From Polynucleobacter sp. Latsch14-2 (GTDB lineage: Bacteria > Pseudomonadota > Gammaproteobacteria > Burkholderiales > Burkholderiaceae), in NCBI RefSeq assembly GCF_018881925.1, contig NZ_JACVPL010000006.1, positions 1-64,000 of the forward strand: a stretch of DNA of 64,000 nt, in the 5' to 3' direction. A program made the translations under genes and the position numbers. A model generated the notes under the pieces. That model did not search any database. It was not told the DNA's origin and saw nothing but the letters and a program-made list of their open reading frames with translations. The number at the start of each line of letters is the position of its first letter. Within the stretch, counting starts at the first letter, position 1. Below are positions 7,402-17,056 of the stretch, one piece after another.

Positions 7402-8106
7402 CTAATTTTTAGGGTTAAGCGTCTCCAAGTTTGGATACGGTGTTTTATATAACTTCAGCCATCTAGATTTGAGGCCGTCCTCCATCCAGGGTTTTGAATA
7501 TACGACTGCGAAATCAATAGCCGTGAGGCCCTGATGATTGCGAATCCGCAAATCGGCACCGCTATCCAATAGGAACTTAACAAGATACTCATTGCCAGAC
7601 ATGACAGCCATCATTAAGGCCGTTGTATTGCTTGGGCTTAGAGCATTGATCTTAGCTCCATTAGCAACTAGAAATTGCGCCGTCTCTAGATTACCTCTGG
7701 TGCACGCATATTGCAATGGCGTCCAACCATTCGTATTGATTTCAGCCTTTTTGTTGGAAACTAAAAATTCGACTACTGGCAGATTACCCTCGATTGAAGC
7801 GATCATTAATGGGGTTTCGCCACTTTTATTGGCTAAATTGATGTCAATATTGGGTAAATTAGCTAAATAATCTATGACTTTTAACGAGTTGTCCTTAACG
7901 GCAAGAAAGAGCATTGGATTGCCCTTTGGATCGAGTAGGTTTGGGCTTACGCCAGCCTTAATAATAGACTTGACCACAGAAATATCATCAAATTTAGCTG
8001 CTTTTGTGAAATCAGTGACTTGATCCTCGCTTTGACTGTAAAGATCCCCTGAGAACCAAAATAGGCAAACGAAAAGAATCGCTGATAACTTAAGATAAAG
8101 ATTCAT
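7402..8106 (-). CDS. Exported ankyrin-repeat protein
   Basis: A 234-residue protein with a signal peptide (residues 1-24, ending FSGDLYSQ). About five ankyrin repeats cover residues 35-205, recognisable from repeated GxTPL and GN-x-x-x-VxxLL patterns such as SGETPLMIASIEGNLPVV and NGWTPLQYACTRGNLETA. Such proteins are protein-binding scaffolds; the export signal puts this one in the periplasm. It is the last gene of the mltG-tmk-holB-tatD unit, and its ATG overlaps the tatD stop. This terminal position is seen in other Burkholderiales, but the binding partner is unknown. Confidence 0.75.
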   Translation of the reverse strand: MNLYLKLSAILFVCLFWFSGDLYSQSEDQVTDFTKAAKFDDISVVKSIIKAGVSPNLLDPKGNPMLFLAVKDNSLKVIDYLANLPNIDINLANKSGETPLMIASIEGNLPVVEFLVSNKKAEINTNGWTPLQYACTRGNLETAQFLVANGAKINALSPSNTTALMMAVMSGNEYLVKFLLDSGADLRIRNHQGLTAIDFAVVYSKPWMEDGLKSRWLKLYKTPYPNLETLNPKN

Positions 8107-8891
8107 AATTTATCTCTATCTATATGAAAACATTTAAAAAAATTCTCTGAAGTCTGATTGGCGAGATTTTCAACAGACACACCCTTCAGGCTGGCTACAA
8201 ATTGACCAACTTGAGCCACCCAGGCCGGTTCATTAGTTTTGCCGCGATATGGAATGGGTGCCAAATATGGCGAATCAGTCTCTATGAGCATCCTATCGAG
8301 CGGCACCTGTCTGCAGGTCTCTTGGAGGTCTTTAGCGCTTTTAAATGTAACTATCCCCGAAAAGGAGATATAAAAGCCCAGCTCCATTGCTGCATTGGCG
8401 ACCTCTAAGGACTCCGTGAAGCAATGCATCACCCCACCTATTCTGTCGGCACCCTCTTCTTTAAGGATTTTAAGTGTATCAACAGAGGCGGAGCGAGTAT
8501 GGATTATCAAAGGCTTACCAGAAGCAATTGCAGCTCGTATGTGGACTCTAAAGCGCTCTCTTTGCCACTCCATGGATTCATAACTACGTTCACCCATTCG
8601 GTAGTAATCGAGACCTGTTTCGCCGATAGCAATAATTTTAGGGTGCTTTGCAGTTTCTACGAGAAACTCAAAGCTTGGCTCAGGGGTATCTTCATAATCC
8701 GGATGCACCCCGACCGAAGCATAAAGATGGGCGTAGTCTTCAGCTAGCTTGAGGACGTTTGGGAAATCCGGTAAATCCACTGAAACGCAAAGAGCATTCT
8801 TAACCTTAGCTGCGACCATATTGGCAAGCACCTCTGGTAGACGGGTCTGAAATTCAGGGAAATCGAGATGGCAGTGAGAGTCTATAAACAT
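8103..8891 (-). CDS. tatD: TatD-family metal-dependent hydrolase/DNase
   Basis: A 262-residue TIM-barrel metallohydrolase. Visible ligands include His6 and His8 in DSHCHLDFPEF, the Glu in IAIGETGLDYYR, His in GVMHCFTE and Asp in IETDSPYLAPIPYRG. This is the standard pattern of TatD/YcfH proteins, which act as 3'-5' DNases or deacylases in DNA repair (known). Length matches the family (about 255-265). It follows holB by 11 bases in a leftward operon with tmk and mltG, the usual YcfH setting, so YcfH-like is the better sub-assignment. Confidence 0.85.
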   Translation of the reverse strand: MFIDSHCHLDFPEFQTRLPEVLANMVAAKVKNALCVSVDLPDFPNVLKLAEDYAHLYASVGVHPDYEDTPEPSFEFLVETAKHPKIIAIGETGLDYYRMGERSYESMEWQRERFRVHIRAAIASGKPLIIHTRSASVDTLKILKEEGADRIGGVMHCFTESLEVANAAMELGFYISFSGIVTFKSAKDLQETCRQVPLDRMLIETDSPYLAPIPYRGKTNEPAWVAQVGQFVASLKGVSVENLANQTSENFFKCFHIDRDKL

Positions 8892-8902
8892 AACCCACCA
8901 TT

Positions 8903-10054
8903 TTAGTCTTCAAATATCTGTTGGTATTGGGAAAGCAGTGCTTCTAACTGAACGCGGGTAGCTAAAGGATGATTTTCAGAACGGCGAGCCAGCAGTAGAG
9001 ATTTCCAGAGTCGCAGTAGTTTTGGGGTGCGAGTCTGTTGCGAAAGTGTCTTCAGTATTGACTCATGCTTGGGGTAATAGCGCGGCAACGCTCCGTTAAT
9101 AACTGCTTGAACGTCAGAGATCCAGCGCTGCATGGTTGCCAACAGAATGGAAAATTGAGCCTTATTAGCTTTTTCTGCGGCATCCAGCCAGTTAATTCGC
9201 GCACCTTGAGCCATAGCCTGAAGAATGTGGCGTGACGCTTGAGTGGCAATCATCAATTCATCTTTTTCATCCTTATTATGTCTAGCAACGAGAGAATCAA
9301 AAACAGCATATGGTGCCCCGCCGTGCTCATCATAAATAGAATCAACATCGACCGCACTCACTTTCGCTCCGACGATACGTGGAAGTTGAGCATGTAACCA
9401 AGATAATCCTAACGCCCTATCAGGCCTAGGAGCACTTAATAAACGACAGCGCGAACGGATGGTAGGGAGTACCTTGTCAAGACGATCCGCTAGCAGAATG
9501 AAAATTGTATTTGGCGGTGGCTCTTCCAGGGATTTCAATAAAGTATTAGCGGCATCTGAGCGCAACATTTCCAATGGATAAATTAGTATCACCCGATTGC
9601 CACCACGATGAGAGCCAATAGATAAACCCTCTATAGCGCTACGGGTCTCTTCGATAGAAATATTTTTCTTTTCCTTCTTTTCGACAGCATCACCGTCGGA
9701 GTCATCTCGGGCTGATTTGGATTTCTTGGGGGTTTCAACGTCGACGTCAAAATCGCCGTGTGGCAAACGCTTTCGATGTGTTTCTGGAACCAGCGCAATA
9801 AAGTCGGGGTGATTGCCGGAATCAAACCAGCGACATGCCTCGCAATGGTTGCAGGGCTTAAAGTCAAGACTTTCCGAGCTTTCACACAACAACGCCTTAG
9901 CAAGGGTAACGGAAAATTCAAACTTACCAATACCGGATTGCCCATGCAAAAGAACTGAATTGGGAAATGACGAGAGATCTAGACTCTTCCAAAGTGGAGC
10001 AAGCCAAGGGGCGACTTTTGACTGACCCAGTTCAGAAATCATGTTCTGGTTCAT
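8903..10054 (-). CDS. holB: DNA polymerase III delta-prime subunit
   Basis: A 383-residue clamp-loader subunit. GQSGIGK at 38-44 is the P-loop-like segment, Cys68, Cys71 and Cys74 (PCNHCEAC) form part of the zinc module, and SLEEPPPNTIFILLADRLDKVLPTIRSR is cut by the sensor region with SRC at its end. It loads the beta clamp together with delta and gamma/tau. One oddity is a highly charged, low-complexity insertion around residues 95-130 (SKSARDDSDGDAVEKKEKK). The start abuts the tmk stop, and the tmk-holB order is the normal operon arrangement. Confidence 0.9.
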   Translation of the reverse strand: MNQNMISELGQSKVAPWLAPLWKSLDLSSFPNSVLLHGQSGIGKFEFSVTLAKALLCESSESLDFKPCNHCEACRWFDSGNHPDFIALVPETHRKRLPHGDFDVDVETPKKSKSARDDSDGDAVEKKEKKNISIEETRSAIEGLSIGSHRGGNRVILIYPLEMLRSDAANTLLKSLEEPPPNTIFILLADRLDKVLPTIRSRCRLLSAPRPDRALGLSWLHAQLPRIVGAKVSAVDVDSIYDEHGGAPYAVFDSLVARHNKDEKDELMIATQASRHILQAMAQGARINWLDAAEKANKAQFSILLATMQRWISDVQAVINGALPRYYPKHESILKTLSQQTRTPKLLRLWKSLLLARRSENHPLATRVQLEALLSQYQQIFED

Positions 10055-10696
10055 TTAGATGTCAAGTGAAAGTGATTTAAGCTCTTCCCAAATCGCTTCT
10101 CGTGTTTGGGTTGCATTAATAATATAAAAACGTTTTGGATCATCTTTTGTCCGACGCAAATATTCCTGGCGGACGCGCTCAAAAAAATCTAAATCCATTT
10201 GCTCAAACTTATCGGGTGCACGCACTTGTGAGCGTCGCGCCTCTGCAATGGCGCTAGGTAAATCAAACAAGATGGTCAAATTCGGTTGAAGCAAAGTACC
10301 AAGCTCACTACCTTGGACCCATTGTTCCAAAGTATCAAGCTTTTTAAGGCTGAGTCCTCGACCGCCACCTTGGTAGGCAAAGCTTGCATCTGTAAAGCGA
10401 TCAGAGATAACAATCTTACCTGCTTTAAGGGCTGGCTCAATCACTTGGGCAATATGTTCGCGTCGAGCAGCAAACATGAGTAAGGCTTCAGTTTCAAGAT
10501 TCATTGGAGCAGCTAGCAGCAAATTTCTTAATTGCTCACCTAGAGGAGTGCCACCTGGTTCGCGCGTCATCACAACATCTCGATTGGGATACCGTTGGCT
10601 TAAAAGATTGCCAAATGCTTCAATGTGCGTGCTTTTTCCGGCGCCATCTATGCCTTCAAAGCTAAGAAAATATCCTGGGTACTTGATGTTCATCAT
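10055..10696 (-). CDS. tmk: Thymidylate kinase
   Basis: A 213-residue dTMP kinase that makes dTDP in the cytoplasm. The P-loop GIDGAGKS is at 15-22. The dTMP-binding DR motif lies in the [14 protein letters not shown] region, and [17 protein letters not shown] gives the second substrate-binding segment. The C-terminal LID region carries basic residues. Length is normal (205-215). It lies between mltG (7 bases upstream) and holB (directly abutting), the standard proteobacterial order. Confidence 0.93.
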   Translation of the reverse strand: MMNIKYPGYFLSFEGIDGAGKSTHIEAFGNLLSQRYPNRDVVMTREPGGTPLGEQLRNLLLAAPMNLETEALLMFAARREHIAQVIEPALKAGKIVISDRFTDASFAYQGGGRGLSLKKLDTLEQWVQGSELGTLLQPNLTILFDLPSAIAEARRSQVRAPDKFEQMDLDFFERVRQEYLRRTKDDPKRFYIINATQTREAIWEELKSLSLDI

Positions 10697-10703
10697 CTGT
10701 AAC

Positions 10704-11801
10704 TTATTTTACTGGCTTAAGTTGTGGTCGGTCTTGAGAAGGCTTGCGCTGATAACGATCAACAGCCGCATCATGCTCACTTAAGGAGGTTGAAAAGTGG
10801 CTAGTGCCATCACCTTTTGCAACGAAATATAGAGCGCCACTATCGGAAGGGTGAGCTGCGGCATGCAATGACTCTTTACTTGGCATAGCTATGGGGGTTG
10901 GTGGTAAACCTTTGCGCATATATGTATTGTAGGGACTGTCTTTGCGAAGGTCGGTTTTTCGAAGATTGCCGTTGAATTTGCTCCCAATTCCATAAATAAC
11001 AGTGGGATCGGTTTGCAGGAGCATATCTTTCTTTAGGCGATTAGTGAACACGGCAGCCACTAAATCTCGATCTGATGACCTCCCAGTTTCCTTCTCAATG
11101 ATTGATGCAAGAACGAGTAATTCATAGGGAGTTTTTATGGGACTTTGGACCCCCCTTCCCTCCCATGCTAACGTCAATTGCTTTTGCATTGCTTGGGCAG
11201 ATCGTCGATAAATATTGATATCAGGTTCATCTGGGTCAAATAAATAGGTATCAGGGAAAAAAAGTCCCTCATCGCTCGCATAACTCAAATTGAGGCTTAA
11301 TAAAAGCTCTTTCGTGCTTATCCCCTTTGTCTGGTGAACCAGTGATGGATGAAGATCGATCAAGTCCCTGAGCTGCCAAATGGTCATACCGGGAATAATC
11401 GCAATACTTTCTCGTAATCTATCGCCCCGCGCCATCTGCATAAGTACCCTACCCAGACTACCGCGCAATTCGAGTAAGTAAGTACCGGGCTTGAGCTTTC
11501 CCGCTACGAGTAGCGAAGTTGCGCCAATCTTTAAAAAAAGTGGGGTGACCCTTAATCCCTGCTCAGATAATTGATCAGCAATTGACCCGAGTCCCGACTG
11601 AGGTTTGATTTTGACTTGGTAGTTAACAACATCATCGGAGGTATTAGATTGACTTGGAACGACAGGGAATAGAAATATTGCCCCATATAGCATTGCAAGG
11701 AAGACAATTACTGCAAGGATCATTTTTTTGAAGCAAGGGAGTCCAAACCTTGAATTTCGTTTTTGGGTAAAAAGTGATCTTCTGTGAAATTTTTTGCTCA
11801 T
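10704..11801 (-). CDS. mltG: Endolytic murein transglycosylase MltG
   Basis: A 365-residue protein from ATG 11801. A longer open frame reaches 11981 but runs into the divergent gene, so it is not used. A basic cytoplasmic tail precedes one membrane helix (about 27-47). The periplasmic YceG/MltG domain follows, with catalytic Glu236 in [10 protein letters not shown] and the FPDTYLF and [11 protein letters not shown] segments typical of the family. MltG cleaves nascent glycan strands at the inner membrane and helps set their length. It heads the leftward unit with tmk and holB. A later ATG at 11723 is an alternative start; no clear Shine-Dalgarno supports either. Confidence 0.85.
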   Translation of the reverse strand: MSKKFHRRSLFTQKRNSRFGLPCFKKMILAVIVFLAMLYGAIFLFPVVPSQSNTSDDVVNYQVKIKPQSGLGSIADQLSEQGLRVTPLFLKIGATSLLVAGKLKPGTYLLELRGSLGRVLMQMARGDRLRESIAIIPGMTIWQLRDLIDLHPSLVHQTKGISTKELLLSLNLSYASDEGLFFPDTYLFDPDEPDINIYRRSAQAMQKQLTLAWEGRGVQSPIKTPYELLVLASIIEKETGRSSDRDLVAAVFTNRLKKDMLLQTDPTVIYGIGSKFNGNLRKTDLRKDSPYNTYMRKGLPPTPIAMPSKESLHAAAHPSDSGALYFVAKGDGTSHFSTSLSEHDAAVDRYQRKPSQDRPQLKPVK

Positions 11802-11818
11802 CAGGCTATGATAAAAGC

Positions 11819-12817
11819 GTGAAGACAAATACCCCCGAAAACACCCCAATCCCCCCAATAAGCCCCTATTGCGAGTGTGTCCCCCTAGTTGATTGGGGCC
11901 TAATATTTGTTGAAGGCGCTGATGCAGCGAGCTTTTTACATAATCAACTAACAAATTCAGTGCTAGGCCTAGAGAGAACAAAAAGGGGTGAGATCGCTCA
12001 AGGGCAATCTGCCGTTCGTTTAGTTGGCTACTGTAGTCCCAAAGGTCGCTTATTGGCTAGCGCATGGCTTGCGCTATTCCCTCAAACTCCTGAGGGAGAG
12101 GATCGCTTCGCTCTTTTTATATCAAAAGATATCGCGGCTAGTACTGCCAAGCGGCTTGCAATGTTCGTCTTGCGCTCCAAGGTGAAAGTAAATGATGTAT
12201 CTGATGCTTGGCATATCTCGGGCCAGTATGGATTGAAAGCTAGTTTCAATACCAATCCTGCCGAGTCGTTGACAGTAAGAATCCCCGATGTTGCCTATCA
12301 AGACGCAAGCGTCCAGCGATTTTTAATAGCGAAGCCGATTCAACCTGAGACCTCAGTTGATTCAATTGCACTGATGCGATGGAATTTTCTTGAGGTATTG
12401 AGCGGCATACCTAGAATCGTTCTGGCAACCCAAGAGCAATTTGTACCGCAAATGATTAATTTTGAATCTGTTGCCGGAGTGGATTTCAAGAAAGGCTGTT
12501 ATCCAGGTCAAGAAATCGTTGCGCGCAGTCAATATAGGGGGGTAATTAAACGGCGCCTGCAGATTGCAAGTATTGCAACAGTGGAACCGGATTCGATCAA
12601 CTGCAGACCAGGCGCTGAACTATTCCACTCCGATGACATCTCACAGCCAGCTGGTATGGTTGTTCTCTCAGCAGTTGATCCTCTGATGCCTGAAACCATA
12701 GAGTTACAAATAGAGTGCAAATTGGAGGCGCTAGAGCATGGTGAAATTCACTTGGGTGAAGTGGGTGGACCTGTGTTAAAAATGAACCTACTGCCCTATC
12801 CATTACTAGAGATATAA
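11819..12817 (+). CDS. ygfZ: Folate-binding protein YgfZ (iron-sulfur cluster repair)
   Basis: A protein of 332 residues from GTG 11819. An upstream GTG at 11774 would overlap the divergent mltG start. The YgfZ signature KGCYPGQE places the conserved Cys at 227. The glycine-cleavage-T-like fold binds folate and helps maintain certain [4Fe-4S] enzymes (known). The N-terminal part, with VPLVDWGLIFVEGADAASFL, matches the family opening. Only 17 bases separate its start from that of mltG. A Shine-Dalgarno is not evident, so the exact start is unsure. Confidence 0.82.
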   Translation: MKTNTPENTPIPPISPYCECVPLVDWGLIFVEGADAASFLHNQLTNSVLGLERTKRGEIAQGQSAVRLVGYCSPKGRLLASAWLALFPQTPEGEDRFALFISKDIAASTAKRLAMFVLRSKVKVNDVSDAWHISGQYGLKASFNTNPAESLTVRIPDVAYQDASVQRFLIAKPIQPETSVDSIALMRWNFLEVLSGIPRIVLATQEQFVPQMINFESVAGVDFKKGCYPGQEIVARSQYRGVIKRRLQIASIATVEPDSINCRPGAELFHSDDISQPAGMVVLSAVDPLMPETIELQIECKLEALEHGEIHLGEVGGPVLKMNLLPYPLLEI

Positions 12818-12830
12818 ATCCCTTACCCGT

Positions 12831-13688
12831 ATGTGCCTGATCTTATTCGCATGGAAATCACACCCGGACTATCCATTAGTGGTGGCTGCCAATCGTGATG
12901 AATTCTACGAGCGCGACACCGAGCAAATGTCGTGGTGGGAAGATCATCCACATGTGTTGGGTGGCAGAGATAAAGCCGACGTAGTGGGCAGCCCAGGAAC
13001 GTGGCTGGGCTTTTCAAAAACAGGGCGATTCGCAGCTCTCACAAATGTACGCGCTCCAAGTGAAAAAAAGCCAGACGCGAGAACCCGTGGTGAGTTATCT
13101 TCGCTCTACCTGACGGGCGGGGATCGTCCCAATGAATTCATTCAATCGAATGCAAAACGCTTCCAACAATACAATGGCTTTAACTTATTAATGGCAGACA
13201 TCAGCGATCCAGTGGATGCTCAAATGCACTGGGTAAGCAATCGCCTGATGATGGGCCAAAATATTCGCCCCAGAAAAGTATTTCCTGAGCAGGCTTTAAA
13301 TCCGGGCGTATATGGGCTTTCCAATGCAATGCTGGATACGCCTTGGCCAAAAGTAAATCACCGTGTAGCCGCATTTGCCCAAACTTTGGCAATGGATCAG
13401 GGTGAACTTAAAAATGCTGACCATTACTTAAAACTTCTAGCTGATACCCACGAAGCTAGTGATCACGAATTACCCAGCACCGGCGTCAGCAAAGACTGGG
13501 AAAAGGCCCTCTCCCCCGCTTTTATCAAAACCCCCTTATACGGAACCCGCTCAAGTACGGTTTTAAGGGTCCGTAAAGACGGCTCTTTTGAAATGGTTGA
13601 GCGCCGGTTTGATGCTAACGGCACCATTGGTCATGATGTTGTGACCGGCGCATTGACTGCAGCACCAGGCTCTAACCTGGCGGTTTGA
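12831..13688 (+). CDS. NRDE (TANGO2-like) family protein
   Basis: A 285-residue protein beginning MCLILFAWKSHP, with the NRDE signature AANRDEFYER at 19-28 and a GTWLGFSKTGRFAALTN segment. These define the NRDE/TANGO2 family, found from bacteria to human mitochondria, whose molecular role is still debated (lipid or haem handling has been proposed). The N-terminal Met-Cys start recalls Ntn-hydrolase folds, where Cys2 becomes the nucleophile (inference). It follows ygfZ by 13 bases and ends facing the convergent thioesterase gene. Confidence 0.8.
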   Translation: MCLILFAWKSHPDYPLVVAANRDEFYERDTEQMSWWEDHPHVLGGRDKADVVGSPGTWLGFSKTGRFAALTNVRAPSEKKPDARTRGELSSLYLTGGDRPNEFIQSNAKRFQQYNGFNLLMADISDPVDAQMHWVSNRLMMGQNIRPRKVFPEQALNPGVYGLSNAMLDTPWPKVNHRVAAFAQTLAMDQGELKNADHYLKLLADTHEASDHELPSTGVSKDWEKALSPAFIKTPLYGTRSSTVLRVRKDGSFEMVERRFDANGTIGHDVVTGALTAAPGSNLAV

Positions 13689-13700
13689 AATATAGCCAGC

Positions 13701-14183
13701 CTACTCTCGTAAGTCATCGTTAACGACGCGCTCGCCTTTGGCATTTCGAGTTACCAAGCGCCTCAGGTACTTAAAAGTTCCGGTCGACATGCAACATACT
13801 TCACCCTGATCGTTGTAGAGTTTAGCTTCACAAAACGCCATGGTAGCGGTATGGCGAACCGTGTCAGCTTTGACACGCAAAATCCCAGTGGCCGCCTGCA
13901 TGAAATTATTTTTGAGTTCAATTGTGACAACGCTTCGATCGCCCGGATCTGCAGAGCGCGCAGCAACAGCCATAGCAACATCCATGAGGGTCAATAAGAC
14001 GCCACCATGGGCAACCTCCCAGGTATTGGTGTGCTCTGGCTTTAAGGCCAAAAGAATCTCTCCTTTGCCCATTTCCGCACTGAGAAAACGAACGCCTAGC
14101 AGCTTCAAAAAGGGGACATTTAATTCCTCCCCCAAGTTAGCCAACTGTGTGGCTGGGTTGATTTGAACTTTATTTTCCATCAA
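13701..14183 (-). CDS. PaaI-family hotdog thioesterase
   Basis: A 160-residue protein of the PaaI/YbgC hotdog superfamily. Around residues 45-70, NTWEVAHGGVLLTLMDVAM carries the HGG segment and the helix Asp that activates water in acyl-CoA thioesterases. MQAATGILRVKADTVR and CMSTGTFKYL complete the beta core. It hydrolyses acyl- or aryl-CoA thioesters in the cytoplasm; the substrate is not predictable. It is transcribed alone, divergent from selO, and faces the NRDE gene with only 12 bases between stops. Confidence 0.75.
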   Translation of the reverse strand: MMENKVQINPATQLANLGEELNVPFLKLLGVRFLSAEMGKGEILLALKPEHTNTWEVAHGGVLLTLMDVAMAVAARSADPGDRSVVTIELKNNFMQAATGILRVKADTVRHTATMAFCEAKLYNDQGEVCCMSTGTFKYLRRLVTRNAKGERVVNDDLRE

Positions 14184-14237
14184 CTTATTTTAGAGCCTTT
14201 GACGAAAATTTGGAATTCCACCTAGAATAGCTACAAC

Positions 14238-15704
14238 ATGGCATTCCCACTGCAAGGCGACGACGCCGCTCGCCGTACACCCCCTTCTGAGATTTCCAAT
14301 CCTTATTGGGTTGCATTCTCCAAATCTTGCGCGGAACTGATCAATATTCCAGTTGCAAACAATGATTTACCAACAGATCACAAATGGCTTGAGCTTTTAG
14401 CGGGAAATTCTTTAGAAACAGAATTTCATCAATTTTCCAACCCTCTCGCAACAGCTTATAGCGGACATCAATTTGGTGTGTGGGCTGGACAACTTGGTGA
14501 TGGGCGAGCCATTTTGTTGGGTGATATTGCAAGCCAAGAATTACAACTGAAAGGTGCTGGCAAGACCGCTTATTCTCGCATGGGTGATGGTCGTGCCGTA
14601 TTGCGCTCTTCGATCAGAGAATTTTTGTGTAGTGAGGCGATGCACGCCCTAGGAATTCCAACTAGTAGAGCATTAGCGGTGGTTGGATCGAAAATGTCAG
14701 TCATGCGAGAAACTCGTGAGACAGCAGCCGTCTGCGCTAGAGTTGCGCCTAGTTTTATTCGCATTGGTCATTTCGAGCACTATTCATCACTGGAAAATAC
14801 CGGCAGATTAAAAGAATTAGCAGATGATTTGATTGAGAAGCACTATCCCGAATGCCATAACTCCATTGAGCCATATCTTGAGCTATTCAAAAGCATGTCG
14901 AATAAAAATGCAACACTCGTTGCAAAATGGCAAGCCGTTGGTTTTTGTCATGGTGTCCTCAATAGTGACAACATCAGCGTCCTAGGGCTTACCATTGACT
15001 ACGGCCCCTTTGGATTCCTAGATCAATTTCAAATCGACCATATTTGCAATCATAGCGATCATTCTGGGCGTTATGCATTCCACCGGCAACCACAAATAAT
15101 GCACTGGAATATGGCCTGTCTGGCAAGTGCAATGCTGCCATTGGTTGAATTGAATCATTCTAGCGTAGAGGCGCAAGAACTCTTAAAAAGCGCCCTAGAA
15201 AGTTTCCCGATCATCTTTGCCGAGGAATGGCAAAAAGGTTTCCGAGATAAATTGGGATTACAAACTGCCGAAGAGATGGATATACGATTGATTGAGCGCT
15301 TACTGCAACTGATGCATGATTCAGGCGTCGATTACACCTCCCTCTTCAGAAGTTTGGGGGATATCGATAAGGATGCTGCAGTTGTTAACATTTCATTGCG
15401 AGATCATTTTATTGATCGAGGTACTATTGATTTGTGGTTACAGGATTATCTTGCCCGGCTCTCGAGAGAGTCTGTGGATGATGAAACTCGTCAAGCGTTG
15501 ATGAATACAGTAAATCCCAAGTATGTCCTCAGAAATCATTTAGCTCAACGTGCTATCGAACTTGCCCAACAGGATGATTTTTCTGAGGTCCATAAACTGC
15601 TAAAAATTCTTAGCAACCCCTTTGGCGAACAGCCTGAGCACCATCAATACTCACAAGCGCCAGCAGATCACGTTCGAGCTATTCCTGTGAGCTGCTCCTC
15701 TTAA
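14238..15704 (+). CDS. selO: Protein adenylyltransferase SelO (YdiU)
   Basis: A 488-residue pseudokinase-fold enzyme that transfers AMP to Ser, Thr or Tyr residues of proteins, linked to redox stress (known of SelO). The nucleotide loop is ELQLKGAGKTAYSRMGDGRA with SSIREFL, and HGVLNSDN at 238-245 followed by Asp254 (TIDYGPFGF) gives the base and metal ligands, matching E. coli YdiU Asp246 and Asp256. The C-terminus ends PVSCSS, with a Cys near the end that corresponds to the selenocysteine site of eukaryotic forms. The neighbouring msrB, 28 bases downstream, fits a redox-defence pair. Confidence 0.9.
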   Translation: MAFPLQGDDAARRTPPSEISNPYWVAFSKSCAELINIPVANNDLPTDHKWLELLAGNSLETEFHQFSNPLATAYSGHQFGVWAGQLGDGRAILLGDIASQELQLKGAGKTAYSRMGDGRAVLRSSIREFLCSEAMHALGIPTSRALAVVGSKMSVMRETRETAAVCARVAPSFIRIGHFEHYSSLENTGRLKELADDLIEKHYPECHNSIEPYLELFKSMSNKNATLVAKWQAVGFCHGVLNSDNISVLGLTIDYGPFGFLDQFQIDHICNHSDHSGRYAFHRQPQIMHWNMACLASAMLPLVELNHSSVEAQELLKSALESFPIIFAEEWQKGFRDKLGLQTAEEMDIRLIERLLQLMHDSGVDYTSLFRSLGDIDKDAAVVNISLRDHFIDRGTIDLWLQDYLARLSRESVDDETRQALMNTVNPKYVLRNHLAQRAIELAQQDDFSEVHKLLKILSNPFGEQPEHHQYSQAPADHVRAIPVSCSS

Positions 15705-15732
15705 TATGAAACAATTGAATGCTATTTCCTAA

Positions 15733-16143
15733 ATGAAAAAAACCAACCAAGACTACAAACAAGTTCTGTCCGATATTGAATATCGGGTTACCCGAGAAGC
15801 CGCTACAGAGCGTCCATTCACGGGTAAGTATTGGGATCACTGGGATAAAGGACGCTATCGCTGCGTTTGTTGCGATACCCCCCTGTTTCTTTCGGATACA
15901 AAATTTGATGCTGGTTGCGGTTGGCCAAGCTATAACGCACCACTAAATTCCTCAGCAATCATAGAGCACCAGGACACAACTCATGGCATGTTGCGCACCG
16001 AGGTTCGCTGCAGCAATTGCGATGCCCACTTAGGTCATGTTTTTGAGGATGGTCCACAGCCCACAGGCCTTAGGTACTGCATTAACTCTGCTTCTTTACA
16101 ATTTGAGCCCAATGCTAATACTAAATCGATAGAAGACCAGTAA
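15733..16143 (+). CDS. msrB: Peptide-methionine (R)-S-oxide reductase
   Basis: A 136-residue methionine sulfoxide reductase. Zinc ligands Cys44, Cys47 (CVCC), Cys93 and Cys96 (CSNC) are present, with catalytic Cys116 in [12 protein letters not shown] and Cys62 in GCGWPSY as the likely resolving Cys. It reduces the R epimer of oxidised methionine in the cytoplasm, recycling through thioredoxin. It follows selO, and the two may be co-transcribed. Length is normal for a single-domain MsrB. Confidence 0.93.
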   Translation: MKKTNQDYKQVLSDIEYRVTREAATERPFTGKYWDHWDKGRYRCVCCDTPLFLSDTKFDAGCGWPSYNAPLNSSAIIEHQDTTHGMLRTEVRCSNCDAHLGHVFEDGPQPTGLRYCINSASLQFEPNANTKSIEDQ

Positions 16144-16169
16144 GCTGCAAATAGCTGGATAATAGCCAT

Positions 16170-16718
16170 ATGAAATTTTTATTCGACCTCTTTCCCATCA
16201 TTCTTTTCTTTGTCGCCTTTAAATTGGGAGATATTTACACAGCAACAATTGTCGCGATGATTGCAACCGTTGGGCAGATCCTTTGGGTTTACTACCGCCA
16301 TCGCAAGATTGATGCAATGCAATGGGTCAGCCTAGTCATGATTGTTGTATTTGGCAGTCTAACGATTTTCTTGCATGACAAGACATTTATTCAGCTAAAA
16401 CCAACCGCACTTTATTGGCTTTTCTCCGGCGCCCTATTCGTTAGCCTACAGTTTTTTAATAAGAACTGGATACAGGTAATGATGGGAAAACAAATTACCT
16501 TAAAGCAAAAGAACGAAAAATCGGTCTGGCATAAACTAAATTTAGCTTGGGCATGCTTCTTTTTCTTGATGGGCTGTCTAAATTTATACGTTGCTTTTGA
16601 GTACTCGGAAGAGGTGTGGGTTAATTTCAAATTATTTGGTAGCACCGGCTTGCTCGTCGTATTTGTGATTTGCCAAGGAATTTGGCTTGGTCGTCATATG
16701 GAGCACCCTTCATCGTGA
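16170..16718 (+). CDS. yciB: Inner membrane protein YciB (septation protein A family)
   Basis: A 182-residue membrane protein with five predicted helices, starting [17 protein letters not shown] as in the family, plus [20 protein letters not shown] and the W-rich C-terminal part. YciB/IspZ proteins (about 180 residues) affect envelope integrity and cell division, with an unclear mechanism (known). The stop overlaps the GTG start of the bolA-like gene (GTGA), so the two are translationally coupled. Confidence 0.9.
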   Translation: MKFLFDLFPIILFFVAFKLGDIYTATIVAMIATVGQILWVYYRHRKIDAMQWVSLVMIVVFGSLTIFLHDKTFIQLKPTALYWLFSGALFVSLQFFNKNWIQVMMGKQITLKQKNEKSVWHKLNLAWACFFFLMGCLNLYVAFEYSEEVWVNFKLFGSTGLLVVFVICQGIWLGRHMEHPSS

Positions 16719-16993
16719 GCCTCAATCAAGAACGCATAAAGCAATTTGAGAAAGATCTTAGATCGGCCTTTAATCTAGCCAAGTTACTAATAGAAGATGA
16801 AAGTCACCTCCATGCAGGGCATGCTGGAGCGGCTAGTGGCGGCGGTCATTTCAAGCTTACCCTACAAACTCCAGAATTCGAGGGATTGAGTTTGGTAGCC
16901 CGCCATAGGGCTGTTTATGCAGCATTGCAAAGGCATATTCCAAATGACATTCATGCCTTAACTATCAATGCCTTAGCAAATAACGAGGCCTAG
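16715..16993 (+). CDS. BolA-family protein
   Basis: A 92-residue protein from GTG 16715; the open frame runs further upstream inside yciB but lacks family sequence there. It has the BolA fold, with [21 protein letters not shown] and a RHRAVYAAL helix. BolA proteins bind monothiol glutaredoxins, share [2Fe-2S] clusters and may act on DNA or Fe-S delivery. The His residues in HLHAGH and the GGHF segment are the usual ligand region. It is coupled to yciB by a four-base overlap, a common betaproteobacterial pair that is followed by the parvulin gene. Confidence 0.85.
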   Translation: MSLNQERIKQFEKDLRSAFNLAKLLIEDESHLHAGHAGAASGGGHFKLTLQTPEFEGLSLVARHRAVYAALQRHIPNDIHALTINALANNEA

Positions 16994-17056
16994 ATCTCAT
17001 TAAATAGTGTTTAATACCAAGAGAAATTTGTTTTCAACCCATTTTGATACCCCGAC

